Origin: Methylibium sp. NZG
GTDB taxonomy: Bacteria > Pseudomonadota > Gammaproteobacteria > Burkholderiales > Burkholderiaceae_C
NCBI GenBank assembly: GCA_001263235.1
Contig: LGRD01000001.1
Location: 1-64,000, forward strand
Length of the DNA stretch: 64,000 bases
Reading direction: 5' to 3'
Shown here: positions 49,747-59,601 of the stretch, piece after piece
Numbering within the stretch: position 1 is the first letter of the stretch
Layout: every line of letters starts with the position of its first letter
Notes under the pieces: generated by a model
Database searches by the model: none
The model's input: the letters and a program-made list of their open reading frames with translations, nothing else
Told to the model about the DNA's origin: nothing
Translations under genes and position numbers: made by a program

Positions 49747-52410
49747 TCAGTTCGCGCCCAGCGCCCGCAGTGCCGCCTGCACGATCGCCGCGGCGCTCAC
49801 CTCGAAGTGCTCGCGCAGCGCCGCGCGCGTGTCGCTGCGGCCGAACCCGTCGGTGCCGAGCGTGACGCACCGCCGACCGGCCGGCAGCCACGCACGAATC
49901 TGCTCGGGCACGGCACGCACGTAGTCGGTGGCGATCACGATGGGGCCTTGCGTCGGTTCGAGCTGCTGCGTCAGGTAGGCGTCGATGCTGTCGGCTTCTC
50001 CACGTCGCCAGGTCGCCTCGCGCGCCACACCGTCGCGCGCGAGTTCGCTGAAGCTGGTCACGCTCCACACGTCGGCGGCCACGCGGTGTTCGGCCTGCAG
50101 CACATCGGCCGCCTTGATCACCTCGCCGAGGATCGCGCCCGAGCCCAGCAATTGAACACGCTTCTTCGCTTTCGACGTCGACTTGCGGAAGCGGTACATG
50201 CCGCGCAGCACGCCCGCGTGGGCGTCCACCGGCAGCGACGGTTGCGCGGCGTTCTCGTTCATCACCGTCACGTAATAGAAGACGTCGGCTTGGCTCTCCA
50301 GCATCTCGCGCATGCCGTGGTCCACGATCACTGCCATCTCGCCGGCAAACGCCGGGTCGTAGGCCTTGCAGTTGGGCACCGTCGCGGCCACGAGGTGGCT
50401 GGTGCCGTCTTGGTGTTGCAGGCCCTCGCCGCCGAGCGTGGTGCGGCCCGAGGTGGCGCCGATCAGGAAGCCGCGCGCACGCTGGTCGGCCGCCGCCCAG
50501 ATGAGGTCGCCCACGCGCTGAAAGCCGAACATGCTGTAGTAAATGTAGAACGGCAGCATGGGCAAACCGTGCGTCGAGTACGACGTGGCGGCCGCCGTCC
50601 AAGACGACAGCGCACCGGCTTCGGTGATGCCTTCTTCCAGAATCTGGCCGGTCTTGTCCTCGCGGTAGTACAGCATCGAGCCGGCGTCTTCGGGCTGGTA
50701 GAGCTGGCCCAGCGGCGCGTAGATGCCGGCGGTGCGGAAGAGGCTGGCCATGCCGAAGGTGCGCGCCTCATCCGCGACGATCGGCACCACCCGCGGGCCC
50801 AGCGCCTCGTCCTTCAGCAGCGCGCCGAGCAGCCGCACGAAGGCCATCGTCGTGCTCATTTCCTTGCCGTCGGCGTTCAATGCGAACGATGCGGTGGCCT
50901 CCAACGCCGGCACTGGCAGCACGGGGCAATCGCTGCGGCGCGCCGGCAGGTAGCCGCCCAGCGCCTGGCGGCGGCTGTGCAGGTACTTCAGTTCGGCGCT
51001 GTCGGGTTCGGGTTTGCAGAAGGCGAGCTTGTCTACCTGCGCATCGGTGAGCGGCAGCGCAAAGCGGTCGCGGAAGGTGCGCAGCGCGTCGCTGTCGAGC
51101 TTCTTGTGCTGGTGCGTGGTCATGCGGCCTTGCGCCGCGTCGCCCATCGCGTAGCCCTTCATCGTCTTGGCCAGCACCACGGTGGGCTGGCCGGTGTGGC
51201 GCGCGGCCGCCGCAAACGCAGCGTGGATCTTCACCGCGTCGTGCCCGCCGCGGCGCAGGCGGTCGATGTCTTCGTCGCGCAGGTCGCCCACCAGGGCGCG
51301 GAGCGCATCGTTCTGGCCGAAGAACACGTCGCGGTTGAACGCACCGTCCTTGGCCGACAGCGTCTGGAACTGGCCGTCCACCGTCTGCGCGAAGGCGCGC
51401 ATCAACGCATGGTCGTGGTCGCGCGCAAACAGCACGTCCCAGTCCGAACTCCACAGACACTTGATGACGCGCCAGCCGGCACCCGCGAACACCGATTCGA
51501 GTTCATCGACGATGCGCCCGTTACCGCGCACCGGGCCGTCGAGCCGCTGCAAGTTGCAGTTGATGACGAACGTGCAGTTGTCGAGCTGCTCGCGCGCCGC
51601 GAGCGACAGCGCAGCGATCGACTCCGGCTCGTCCATCTCGCCGTCGCCGAAGAAGCCCCAGACGCGGCGCTGCTGCGGGCCCGCCGTGGCCGCAGGCAAC
51701 AAGCCGCGGTGCTGCAAGTACCGCATGAAGCGCGCCTGGTAGATCGCGTTGATCGGGCCGATGCCCATCGAGCCGGTCGGGAACTGCCAGAAGTCGGGCA
51801 TCAGCTGCGGGTGCGGGTACGAGCTCAGGCCGCGCGCGCCGCGGGCCGGTGCGGTCAGTTCCTGGCGGTAGTGCGCCAGATCGTCGGCCGACAAGCGACC
51901 TTCGAGGAAGGCACGCGCGTACACACCCGGCGCCGAGTGCGGCTGAAAGTAAACCAGGTCGCCGCCGAAATCGTCGTTGCGCGCGCGGAAGAAGTGATTG
52001 AAGCCGACCTCGAACAAGTCGGCCGCCGACGCATAACTCGCGATGTGCCCGCCCAGATCGGCCGAGCCGCCGGACTCGACGCGGTTCGCGCGCATCACCA
52101 TCGCCAGCGCGTTCCAGCGCATCAGCGCGGCCAGGCGCTGCTCCATCGCCAGATCACCCGGGAACGGCGGCTGCGCTTCGAGCGCGATGGTGTTGACGTA
52201 GGGCGTGACCATCGACGGCTGCCAGTTCACGCCGCGCCGGCGTGCATGCGCGAGCAGCGCATCCAGCAACCATCGAGCGCGGTCAGGGCCGTGCGCGGCG
52301 GTCAGCGCGTCGAGCGCTTCGCACCACTCGCTTGTTTCGGCGGGGTCGGTGTCGGCGCTGCGGCCAGGCAACAGCGCGGCAATGTGATGGGCCAGGGAGA
52401 GATCGGTCAT
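49747..52410 (-). CDS. aceE: 2-oxoacid dehydrogenase E1, homodimeric AceE type (possibly 2-oxobutyrate-specific)
   Basis: This 887-residue protein has the full AceE length. The thiamine-diphosphate motif begins GDGEMDEPES and ends with NCNLQRLDGPVRG; other marks are ESGGSADLGGHIASYAS and GRTTLGGEGLQHQDG. It decarboxylates a 2-oxoacid and loads the acyl group onto a lipoyl E2. No E2 or E3 gene is adjacent, unlike a standard pdh operon; instead threonine deaminase follows after ten bases. MdeB of Pseudomonas putida, an AceE homologue acting on 2-oxobutyrate, is the precedent for the alternative role (established example; the application here is inferred). Confidence 0.88.
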   Translation of the reverse strand: MTDLSLAHHIAALLPGRSADTDPAETSEWCEALDALTAAHGPDRARWLLDALLAHARRRGVNWQPSMVTPYVNTIALEAQPPFPGDLAMEQRLAALMRWNALAMVMRANRVESGGSADLGGHIASYASAADLFEVGFNHFFRARNDDFGGDLVYFQPHSAPGVYARAFLEGRLSADDLAHYRQELTAPARGARGLSSYPHPQLMPDFWQFPTGSMGIGPINAIYQARFMRYLQHRGLLPAATAGPQQRRVWGFFGDGEMDEPESIAALSLAAREQLDNCTFVINCNLQRLDGPVRGNGRIVDELESVFAGAGWRVIKCLWSSDWDVLFARDHDHALMRAFAQTVDGQFQTLSAKDGAFNRDVFFGQNDALRALVGDLRDEDIDRLRRGGHDAVKIHAAFAAAARHTGQPTVVLAKTMKGYAMGDAAQGRMTTHQHKKLDSDALRTFRDRFALPLTDAQVDKLAFCKPEPDSAELKYLHSRRQALGGYLPARRSDCPVLPVPALEATASFALNADGKEMSTTMAFVRLLGALLKDEALGPRVVPIVADEARTFGMASLFRTAGIYAPLGQLYQPEDAGSMLYYREDKTGQILEEGITEAGALSSWTAAATSYSTHGLPMLPFYIYYSMFGFQRVGDLIWAAADQRARGFLIGATSGRTTLGGEGLQHQDGTSHLVAATVPNCKAYDPAFAGEMAVIVDHGMREMLESQADVFYYVTVMNENAAQPSLPVDAHAGVLRGMYRFRKSTSKAKKRVQLLGSGAILGEVIKAADVLQAEHRVAADVWSVTSFSELARDGVAREATWRRGEADSIDAYLTQQLEPTQGPIVIATDYVRAVPEQIRAWLPAGRRCVTLGTDGFGRSDTRAALREHFEVSAAAIVQAALRALGAN

Positions 52411-52538
52411 GGGCTTGCCTCGCGCTTGCTAATGCGCATCGAACGCCGAATGGTAGAGCCGGCGAGGCGGCCGCCCGGAGCGGGCCGGGCGCTGCCAACC
52501 GACGCCGCCCGCCGACGCCCCCGCCGATACCACCCGCT

Positions 52539-53969
52539 TCAGGCCACCCGGCCCACCTTCAGCATGTTCGTCCCGCCGGGGTAGCCCATCGGCTCGCCGC
52601 AGGTGATGGCATACGTGTCGCCGGGCTTGAGCACCCCGCGCGAGACGAGCAGCGCCTCGGCGCTGGCGAGCGCTTCGTCGCGGTCGCGAAAGCTCGGCAT
52701 CAGCAGCGGCCGCACGTTGCGGTACAGCGTCATCTTGCGTTGCGAGAACGGCTGCGACGTGAGGCCGTAGATCGGCACCTTGATGTTGTGCCGGCTCATC
52801 CACAGCGCCGTCGAGCCCGATTCGGTCAGCGCCAAAATCGCCTTGCAGCCCAGGTGGTGGGCAGTGAACAGCGCGCCCATCGCGATCGCCTGGTCGATGC
52901 GGCCGAACTTCTTGTTGGTGAAGTCGGCTTCCAGCGTCACGTCGTCGGCAGCCTCGGCTTCGAGCGCGATGGCGGCCATCTGCGTGACCGTCTCGACCGG
53001 GTACTTGCCGGCGGCGGTCTCGGCGCTGAGCATCACCGCGTCGGTGCCGTCGAGCACGGCGTTGGCCACGTCGCTCACCTCGGCGCGGGTGGGCACCGGG
53101 TTGACGATCATCGACTCCATCATTTGCGTGGCGGTGATGACCACCTTGTCCATCTCGCGCGCCATGCGGATCATGCGTTTTTGCAGCGCCGGCACCGAGG
53201 CGTTACCCACCTCCACCGCCAGGTCGCCGCGCGCGACCATGATGCCGTCGGACGCGCGCAAGATTTGGTCGAGCACCGGAATCGCTTCGCTCCGTTCGAT
53301 CTTGGCGATGAGGGCCGGCTTGTGACGCCACTGCTCTCCGGCCACGTTGGCGAGCTGGCGCGCCATTTCCATGTCGGTCGCGCTCTTCGGGAAGCTCACC
53401 GCCAGATACTCGGCCTGGAAGGCCATCGCGGTCTTGATGTCCTCCATGTCCTTGGCCGTCAGCGCCGGTGCGGTGAGGCCGCCACCGGCCTTGTTGATGC
53501 CCTTGTTGTTGGAGAGTTCGCCGCCGACGACCACCGTGGTGTGTACTTCTTCGCCGCGCACCGCGTCCACCACCAGCTTGAGCAGCCCATCGTTGAGCAG
53601 CAGCGTGTCGCCGGGCTTCACGTCGCGCGGCAGCTCTTTGTAGTCGAGGCCCACACGCTCGTTCGTGCCGAGCTCGGCGGTGGCGCCGTCGAGGATGAAC
53701 TTCTGCCCGTTCTCGATCACCGTCTTGCCGCCGACGAACTTGCCGACGCGGATCTTCGGGCCTTGCAGGTCGGCCATGATCGCGACCTCTTTGCCAGCGC
53801 GCTTGGCCACCTCGCGCACCAGCGTCGCGCGGTCGATGTGGTCTTGCGCTGTGCCGTGCGAGAAGTTCAGCCGCATCACGTCGACACCGGCGCGAATCAT
53901 CTGCTCCAGCACCTCGGGGGAGCTCGACGCGGGGCCGAGCGTGGCGACGATCTTGGTGGCGCGTTGCAT
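52539..53969 (-). CDS. pyk: Pyruvate kinase
   Basis: This 476-residue enzyme shows KIVATLGPAS at the N-terminus, MRLNFSHG, IMADLQGPKIRVG, the catalytic MVARGDLAVEVG segment and VMLSAETAAGKYPVE. It makes pyruvate and ATP from phosphoenolpyruvate. The ATG at 53969 has a GGAG site six bases upstream, preferred over the ATG four codons earlier. It follows pgk on the same strand after 90 bases. Confidence 0.96.
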   Translation of the reverse strand: MQRATKIVATLGPASSSPEVLEQMIRAGVDVMRLNFSHGTAQDHIDRATLVREVAKRAGKEVAIMADLQGPKIRVGKFVGGKTVIENGQKFILDGATAELGTNERVGLDYKELPRDVKPGDTLLLNDGLLKLVVDAVRGEEVHTTVVVGGELSNNKGINKAGGGLTAPALTAKDMEDIKTAMAFQAEYLAVSFPKSATDMEMARQLANVAGEQWRHKPALIAKIERSEAIPVLDQILRASDGIMVARGDLAVEVGNASVPALQKRMIRMAREMDKVVITATQMMESMIVNPVPTRAEVSDVANAVLDGTDAVMLSAETAAGKYPVETVTQMAAIALEAEAADDVTLEADFTNKKFGRIDQAIAMGALFTAHHLGCKAILALTESGSTALWMSRHNIKVPIYGLTSQPFSQRKMTLYRNVRPLLMPSFRDRDEALASAEALLVSRGVLKPGDTYAITCGEPMGYPGGTNMLKVGRVA

Positions 53970-54059
53970 GGGGGTCTCCATTCTTGTTGTGTCGCTCGTC
54001 GAACCGCTTGTTGTAGGAGCGAACCGGGCGGCTCGCAGTGCCGATGGCGCGCCCCGGCT

Positions 54060-55253
54060 TCAGCCCTGCGCGCGCTTTTGCAGAATCTCGAAAGCGGGCA
54101 ACGTCTTGCCCTCCAGCACTTCGAGGAAGGCGCCGCCGCCGGTGGAGATGTAGCCCACCTGCTGCTCAATGCCGTACTTGGCGATGGCAGCCAGTGTGTC
54201 GCCACCACCGGCGATGCTGAACGCGCTCGAACTCGCGATGGCGCGCGCAATGGCTTCGGTGCCGTGTGCGAACGCGTCGAACTCGAACACGCCGACCGGG
54301 CCGTTCCAGACGATCGTGCCAGCGGCCTTCAGCTGATCGGCCAGCAGTTGCGCGGTCTTCGGGCCGATGTCGAGGATCAGGTCGTCGTCAGCGACATCGG
54401 TCGCGGCTTTCACGGTGGCCGGCGCGTCGGCCTTGAACGCTTTGGCGGTGACCACATCGACGGGAATCGGCACCGCGGCGCCGCGCGCCTTCATCGCGTC
54501 GATCACGGCCTTGGCCTCACCGACCAGGCTCGCTTCGGCCAGGCTGTTGCCAATTCTCATACCCGCCGCCAGCATGAAGGTGTTGGCAATGCCGCCACCG
54601 ACGATCAGCCCATCGACGTTTTTTGCGAGCGCCTGCAGGATGGTCAGCTTGGTGCTGACCTTGCTGCCCGCGACGATCGCCACCAGCGGCCGTTTCGGGT
54701 TGGCCAGCGCCTTGTTGATCGCATCGATCTCGGCCGCCAGCAGCGGGCCGGCGCATGCGATCTTGGCAAACTGCGCGATGCCGTACGTGCTGGCCTCGGC
54801 GCGGTGCGCGGTGCCGAAGGCGTCGTGCACGAAGATGTCGCACAGCGCGGCCATCTTCTTGGCCAGCGCTTCATCGTTCTTCTTCTCGCCTTTGTTGACG
54901 CGGCAGTTCTCGAGCATCACCACATGGCCCGGCGAGACCTTCACGCCGTCGACCCAACTGGCAACCACCGGCACCTCGAAGCCGAGCAGTTCGCCCAGCC
55001 GTTTGGCCACCGGCGCGAGCGAGTCGGCGGGTTTGAACTCGCCCTCGGTCGGCCGGCCCAGGTGCGACGTGACCATCACTGCCGCACCCGCCTTCATCGC
55101 CATCTGAATGCACGGCACCGAAGCGCGAATGCGCGTGTCTTCGGTGATCTTGCCGGCGTCGTCCTGTGGCACGTTGAGGTCGGCGCGGATGAACACGCGC
55201 TGGCCAGCGACCCGGCCAGCCTGGATCAAGTCGGTGAATCGAATGACGTTCAT
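54060..55253 (-). CDS. pgk: Phosphoglycerate kinase
   Basis: This 397-residue enzyme has the family marks [14 protein letters not shown], the substrate-binding [32 protein letters not shown] and the late GGGDTLAAI and [14 protein letters not shown]. It transfers phosphate between 1,3-bisphosphoglycerate and ADP. Length and order are standard, and pyk follows. Confidence 0.97.
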   Translation of the reverse strand: MNVIRFTDLIQAGRVAGQRVFIRADLNVPQDDAGKITEDTRIRASVPCIQMAMKAGAAVMVTSHLGRPTEGEFKPADSLAPVAKRLGELLGFEVPVVASWVDGVKVSPGHVVMLENCRVNKGEKKNDEALAKKMAALCDIFVHDAFGTAHRAEASTYGIAQFAKIACAGPLLAAEIDAINKALANPKRPLVAIVAGSKVSTKLTILQALAKNVDGLIVGGGIANTFMLAAGMRIGNSLAEASLVGEAKAVIDAMKARGAAVPIPVDVVTAKAFKADAPATVKAATDVADDDLILDIGPKTAQLLADQLKAAGTIVWNGPVGVFEFDAFAHGTEAIARAIASSSAFSIAGGGDTLAAIAKYGIEQQVGYISTGGGAFLEVLEGKTLPAFEILQKRAQG

Positions 55254-55354
55254 GAACGATGAAACTCCAGCGTGGAATTTAAGGCAAGCCAGTTACGGCG
55301 GTGGGTCAAGATGGCGTGAAGCCGAGGACCCCGACCTTCGTGAGGCACCGCACC

Positions 55355-55696
55355 TTACCAGCCCCAGACCAGCCGCAACGGCAGGAATGCCAGCATGCCC
55401 GCCAGCAGCGGGCCCAGCACGCCGGACCGCCACAGGTAGTACAGCGTGGCGGCCAGGGCGGCGGCCAGGCGAGCGTCCTGCCAGGTGGTGACGAGCTCAC
55501 CGCGCGTCAGCACGATCTCGGGCACGACGATGGCGGCCAGCGCCGCCAGCGGCGCGACCTTGAGGCTGCGCTGCAGCCACGCAGGAATCGGCACCTCGCG
55601 GTCGGGGAACAAGAAGAAGCCGCGCGTCACCACGCTGATCACAGCCAGACCGGCGACGGCCAGTGCCGCCTCGGCGGCGCTGAACGATGAACTCAT
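55355..55696 (-). CDS. azlD: AzlD-family branched-chain amino acid exporter subunit
   Basis: This 113-residue protein has about four hydrophobic helices (LAVAGLAVISVVTRGFF, then VAPLAALAAIVVPEIVLT) and the AzlD length. It pairs with AzlC; the ATG at 55696 overlaps the azlC stop (ATGA). Confidence 0.88.
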   Translation of the reverse strand: MSSSFSAAEAALAVAGLAVISVVTRGFFLFPDREVPIPAWLQRSLKVAPLAALAAIVVPEIVLTRGELVTTWQDARLAAALAATLYYLWRSGVLGPLLAGMLAFLPLRLVWGW

Positions 55697-56430
55697 GGGC
55701 TGCCTCGCAAGCGTTGCGCCGCGCGCTCGGCCTGCTCCACCAGCAGACCCGCCGCCACCGCCGCGGCAATCGCCACCACGATGTTGAGCTTGAGGGGCAA
55801 CGAGAATGCCGCCACCGCCGCGGTGCCGGCGACGATGGCCGCCGTCCAGGTGCTGCGGTCGGTCAGCAGCCCGTAGGTCAGGCCCAGCATGGCCAGCGTG
55901 CCCGCAAAGCCGAAGCCCCATTGGGTCGGGATCGTGTCGGCCAGGAAGATGCCCAGCAGTGACGGGATCTGCCAACCCACCCACAACGTGAGAGCGCCGC
56001 CGACGTAGTAGGGGATCTGCCCCGGCTCGGGCTGCCCACGCGGATAGGCGCGCTGGAACGACACCAGGTTCAGGTCGGCCGCGAAGTAGCTCAATGCCAC
56101 GCGCCGCGCCCGCGGCAGGTGCCCGAAGTAGGCGCGCCACTGCGCGCTGTACAGCACGAAGCGCAGGTTGACGCAGCACGCCGCGGCCCACACCACCCAC
56201 AGCGGCGCGCCGGCCACGATCAAGGGCAAGGTGGCAAGCTGCGCCGAGCCGGAGAAGACCACGAGCGACATGAACAGCGCCAACGGCACGCTCAACCCGC
56301 CCTTGACCATCGCCACGCCAGTCACCAGCCCCCAGGCCGCGATACCGGGAAGGAACTCGAGCACGTCGCGCACGCCACGGCGCACGTCGGCGTTGTTGGC
56401 AAGCGCGCGGGTCGCGGTGAGCAGGCTCAT
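55693..56430 (-). CDS. azlC: AzlC-family branched-chain amino acid exporter subunit
   Basis: This 245-residue protein has about seven hydrophobic helices and the AzlC patterns FLPGIAAWGLVTGVAMVKGGLS, SLVVFSGSAQLATLPL and VNLRFVLYSAQW. Together with AzlD it exports branched-chain amino acids or analogues across the inner membrane (family knowledge). Confidence 0.92.
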   Translation of the reverse strand: MSLLTATRALANNADVRRGVRDVLEFLPGIAAWGLVTGVAMVKGGLSVPLALFMSLVVFSGSAQLATLPLIVAGAPLWVVWAAACCVNLRFVLYSAQWRAYFGHLPRARRVALSYFAADLNLVSFQRAYPRGQPEPGQIPYYVGGALTLWVGWQIPSLLGIFLADTIPTQWGFGFAGTLAMLGLTYGLLTDRSTWTAAIVAGTAAVAAFSLPLKLNIVVAIAAAVAAGLLVEQAERAAQRLRGSP

Positions 56431-56463
56431 CGACCTATTGTGGTGTGACGCGCGATGGCGCTT

Positions 56464-56490
56464 CGGCCCGGGGTCGATCGACCGGGCCGG
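56464..56490. terminator. Strong GC hairpin between fmt and azlC
   Basis: CGGCCCGG pairs with CCGGGCCG around the palindromic GGTCGATCGACC core. There is no T tract. It lies about 75 bases past the fmt stop and could end the def-fmt transcript in a Rho-assisted way. Confidence 0.35.
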
Positions 56491-56562
56491 CCTTCAGCGG
56501 ACGGGGGTGTTGAAGCGCCCGACAAGCCGTCGCAGTGAATCCCTGCGGTCAGCCACGGCCCC

Positions 56563-57519
56563 TCAAGTCGCGTCACCCAAGCGCGCTCCAGCCTCAACCG
56601 GGGTTCCCTTCAGGAACTGTTTTGCACTCAGGCGCTTCCCGCCGGGCCGCTGCAGTTCGGTCAGGCGCAGCGCGCCCTCGCCGCAGGCCACGGTGATGCC
56701 GGCGTCGTCCACCGCCAGCACCAGGCCGGGCTCCCCGTGATGGGCGGTCACTTCGCCGCGCCAGCACTTGAGCACGACGTCGCCGAGCGTGGTGGTGGCG
56801 CCGGGGAAGGGATCGGACGCGCGCAGGCGACGCTCGATCACGGTGGCGGTGTCGAACCAGTCGATCGCTGCTTCGGCCTTGTCGATCTTGTGCGCGTAGC
56901 TCACGCCCTCAAGCGGTTGGGGCGTGGCAGTCAGCCCGCCGCAGGCCGCGATTTCGAGTGCCTCGACGATCAGCCTGCCGCCGAGCGCGGCCAGGCGGTC
57001 GTGCAGCGTGCCGGTGCTGTCGTCGGCGGCAATCGCCACGGGCTCGACCAACAGCATCGCACCGGTGTCCAGGCCGGCGTCCATCTGCATGATGGTGATG
57101 CCGGTCTGCGCATCGCCCGCTTCGATCGCACGATGGATCGGCGCCGCGCCGCGCCAGCGCGGCAGCAGCGAGGCATGGATGTTGAGGCAACCCAGGCGCG
57201 GCAGCTCAAGCACCCACGCGGGCAGGATCAAGCCGTAGGCAGCCACCACGATCACGTCGGGCCGCGCGCTGAGCAGGCGCTGCTGCGCGGCGCGGGCATC
57301 GTCAGGGTACTTGCCGTCCAGCCGCAGGCTGCGTGGTTGATCGACGGCGATGCCGACCTCGACCGCGAGCGCCTTGACGGGCGAAGCCTGCAGCTTCATG
57401 CCGCGGCCGGCGGGCCGGTCGGGCTGCGTCAGCACCAGCACCACGTCGAAGCCGGCGGCGCGCAACGCAGCCAAGGCGGCGCGGGCAAACTCTGGCGTGC
57501 CTGCGAAGGCAAGCTTCAT
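56563..57519 (-). CDS. fmt: Methionyl-tRNA formyltransferase
   Basis: This 318-residue enzyme formylates initiator Met-tRNA. It shows [12 protein letters not shown] at the start, the folate-site [16 protein letters not shown] (Asn113, His115) and [13 protein letters not shown] with the catalytic aspartate. The ATG at 57519 begins the conserved sequence. It follows def on the same strand, the usual pairing. Confidence 0.96.
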   Translation of the reverse strand: MKLAFAGTPEFARAALAALRAAGFDVVLVLTQPDRPAGRGMKLQASPVKALAVEVGIAVDQPRSLRLDGKYPDDARAAQQRLLSARPDVIVVAAYGLILPAWVLELPRLGCLNIHASLLPRWRGAAPIHRAIEAGDAQTGITIMQMDAGLDTGAMLLVEPVAIAADDSTGTLHDRLAALGGRLIVEALEIAACGGLTATPQPLEGVSYAHKIDKAEAAIDWFDTATVIERRLRASDPFPGATTTLGDVVLKCWRGEVTAHHGEPGLVLAVDDAGITVACGEGALRLTELQRPGGKRLSAKQFLKGTPVEAGARLGDAT

Positions 57520-57605
57520 GAATCGCGCTTCATGCAACGCACGTCAGACGAGAGCCTGATGACGCGGGCCGGCGAGTGTTCGTGCGGAAGCGTTTGTGCA
57601 ACGGA

Positions 57606-58121
57606 TCAGGCATCGCGCATCTCGTCGCGAGCGCGCTTGACCATCTTCGTCTTGATGCGCTCGCGCTTGAGCAGGCTCAGGTACTCGACGAACACCTTGC
57701 CCAGCAGGTGGTCCATCTCGTGCTGCACGCACACAGCCAGCAGCCCGTCGGCGTCGAACTGCCGCACCTCGCCGGAGCGGTCGAGCGCACGCACCGTGAC
57801 GCGCGCGTGCCGCTGCACCTTGTCGTAGATGGTCGGCACCGACAGGCAGCCTTCGTCGCTGACGGTCATTTCGTCGCTGCGCGCCACGAGCTCGGGGTTG
57901 ATGAGCACGCACGGTTCGTCGCGCGACTCCGAGGTGTCGATCACGATCACGCGCTCGTGCACGTCGACTTGTGTGGCGGCCAGCCCCACACCTTCAGCGT
58001 CGTACATGGTTTCGAGCATGTCGTCGACGAGGCGGCGAATGCGGTCGTCCACCTGCGCGACGGGTTTGGCCACAGTGTGCAGGCGGGGGTCGGGATAGCG
58101 GAGGATCGGGAGCTTGGCCAT
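57606..58121 (-). CDS. def: Peptide deformylase
   Basis: This 171-residue metalloenzyme has all three motifs: GVGLAATQ (residues 44-51), EGCLS (90-94, metal ligand Cys92) and QHEMDH (133-138, ligands His134 and His138). It removes the formyl group from nascent proteins. The ATG at 58121 starts at the conserved [14 protein letters not shown]; the longer frame runs into the promoter region. Confidence 0.97.
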   Translation of the reverse strand: MAKLPILRYPDPRLHTVAKPVAQVDDRIRRLVDDMLETMYDAEGVGLAATQVDVHERVIVIDTSESRDEPCVLINPELVARSDEMTVSDEGCLSVPTIYDKVQRHARVTVRALDRSGEVRQFDADGLLAVCVQHEMDHLLGKVFVEYLSLLKRERIKTKMVKRARDEMRDA

Positions 58122-58223
58122 GGGGTCGAAGAAGAGAGGCAAACGGGCAACGAGGCAACGTCCAGAGCAGGGCAAACCACCAAGCACAAGCCACGCCTGG
58201 AGGTGGCCTTTTGCAGGCTCGCC

Positions 58224-58245
58224 GGGTGTGACACGTCTCACACCC
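58224..58245. promoter_or_regulatory. Perfect inverted repeat in the def/LysM divergent region
   Basis: GGGTGTGA and TCACACCC, eight bases each, are separated by CACGTC. This symmetric site lies in the 289-base gap between divergent genes (58122-58410), which holds no gene. It may be an operator or a structured leader element. Confidence 0.4.
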
Positions 58246-58271
58246 TGCGGGCGACGCGGGGCTCACTTTCG

Positions 58272-58300
58272 TTGCGACATCAAGGGTTTAGGGGCAAAAT
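58272..58300 (+). promoter_or_regulatory. Possible sigma-70 promoter for the LysM gene
   Basis: TTGCGA at 58272 and CAAAAT at 58295 are 17 bases apart, in an AT-richer stretch about 110 bases upstream of the LysM-protein ATG. Confidence 0.3.
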
Positions 58301-58410
58301 CTGTCAAAGTGAATGAGGATTTTCGCCGAACTGCCGCGCTTGCGTCACGTTCAGCCCAGCAACCCCACCGCGCCGGCTGTCGCTGCCGACACGCACCGAG
58401 ACCACCCCAC

Positions 58411-59589
58411 ATGACGCCTCGCACTCGAAACGATCTTCAAGCTCGCCGGGTGGCGCGCAATGTGTGTGGCGGTGTGGTGCTGGCGTCGGTCCTTCTCGGC
58501 GCGCTGCACGCCGGCGCCACCACCTGGCCGGTCACGCCTCAGCAGCGCGGCACGGCGCAACAAGTGGCGCAGACCGGCGTGCCGCTGTCCGAGCTGGCCG
58601 CCAACGCGCCGGACCAGTACACCGTGAAGCGGCGTGACACGCTGTGGGACATCTCCAAGCTGTTCCTCAAGAGCCCGTGGCGCTGGCCCGAGCTGTGGGG
58701 CATGAACCTCGACCAGATTCGCAACCCGCACCTCATCTACCCAGGGCAGGTGCTGTTTCTCGACAAGTCGGGCGGCCGTGCCCGGTTGCGCGTGGGGCAG
58801 TCGCCCGACGGCACGTTGAAATTGTCGCCACGCGTGCGCGGCGAGGGGCTGGACACTGGCGCGATCGCGTCCATCCCGTTCCACCTGATCGAGCCCTTCC
58901 TGAACGAAGCGGTGATCTTCCAGGCCAACGAGCTCGAGTCCGCACCGCGTATCGTGGCCGCGCGCGAAGGCCGCGTGCTGATGGGCCGTGGCGACACCGC
59001 CTACGTCCGTGGCGACCTGAGCAGCCCGCAACGCGAGTACCGCGTCTTCCGCGAGGCCCGGCCGCTGCTCGACCCGACGACCAACGAGTTGCTCGGCTAC
59101 GAGGCCAGCTACGTCGGCACAGCCGAATACGTGCGCCCTGGCGACACCGTGAACGCCACCTCGGGCAAGGCAGAGACGGTGCCGGCCACCTTCACGCTGA
59201 CCAACCTGAAGCAGGAAGCCGGCATCGGTGACCGCCTTGCCGCGGTGCCGCCGCCGCAGTTCACCAACTACACGCCGCGTGCGCCGACGGGCAGCATGTC
59301 AGGGCGCATTGTGTCGGTCTACGGCGAGGGCCTGAACGCGGGCCAAAACCAGATCGTCTCGCTCAACAAGGGCTCTCGCGACGGCATGGAGCGCGGCCAC
59401 GTGCTGGCGCTGTGGCGCGCGGGCAAAGAAGCGGTGGACAAGACCGACCCACGCCGCCCGACCATGAAGCTGCCCGATGAGCGACACGGCACGCTATTCG
59501 TGTTCCGCGTGTTCGATCGCATGTCGTACGCACTCATCATGTCGGTGCAGGAGCCCGTCGGCCGGGGCGACCGGTTCACCGAGCCCTGA
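58411..59589 (+). CDS. Exported LysM-domain protein
   Basis: This 392-residue protein has a signal peptide (about residues 1-36, ending LHAGAT) and a LysM domain at about residues 67-112 (YTVKRRDTLWDISKLFLKSPWRWPELWGMN, ending NPHLIYPGQVLFL). A long region with no recognised domain follows. LysM binds peptidoglycan, so the protein is probably periplasmic and wall-associated. The same gene is usually found before dprA in Burkholderiales, as here. Confidence 0.88.
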   Translation: MTPRTRNDLQARRVARNVCGGVVLASVLLGALHAGATTWPVTPQQRGTAQQVAQTGVPLSELAANAPDQYTVKRRDTLWDISKLFLKSPWRWPELWGMNLDQIRNPHLIYPGQVLFLDKSGGRARLRVGQSPDGTLKLSPRVRGEGLDTGAIASIPFHLIEPFLNEAVIFQANELESAPRIVAAREGRVLMGRGDTAYVRGDLSSPQREYRVFREARPLLDPTTNELLGYEASYVGTAEYVRPGDTVNATSGKAETVPATFTLTNLKQEAGIGDRLAAVPPPQFTNYTPRAPTGSMSGRIVSVYGEGLNAGQNQIVSLNKGSRDGMERGHVLALWRAGKEAVDKTDPRRPTMKLPDERHGTLFVFRVFDRMSYALIMSVQEPVGRGDRFTEP

Positions 59590-59601
59590 CGCACCGGGCC
59601 G

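Noticed and set aside
49306-52584. Plus-strand frame of about 1090 codons opposite ilvA and aceE
   Set aside because: Shadow of two clear enzymes with intact active sites on the other strand.
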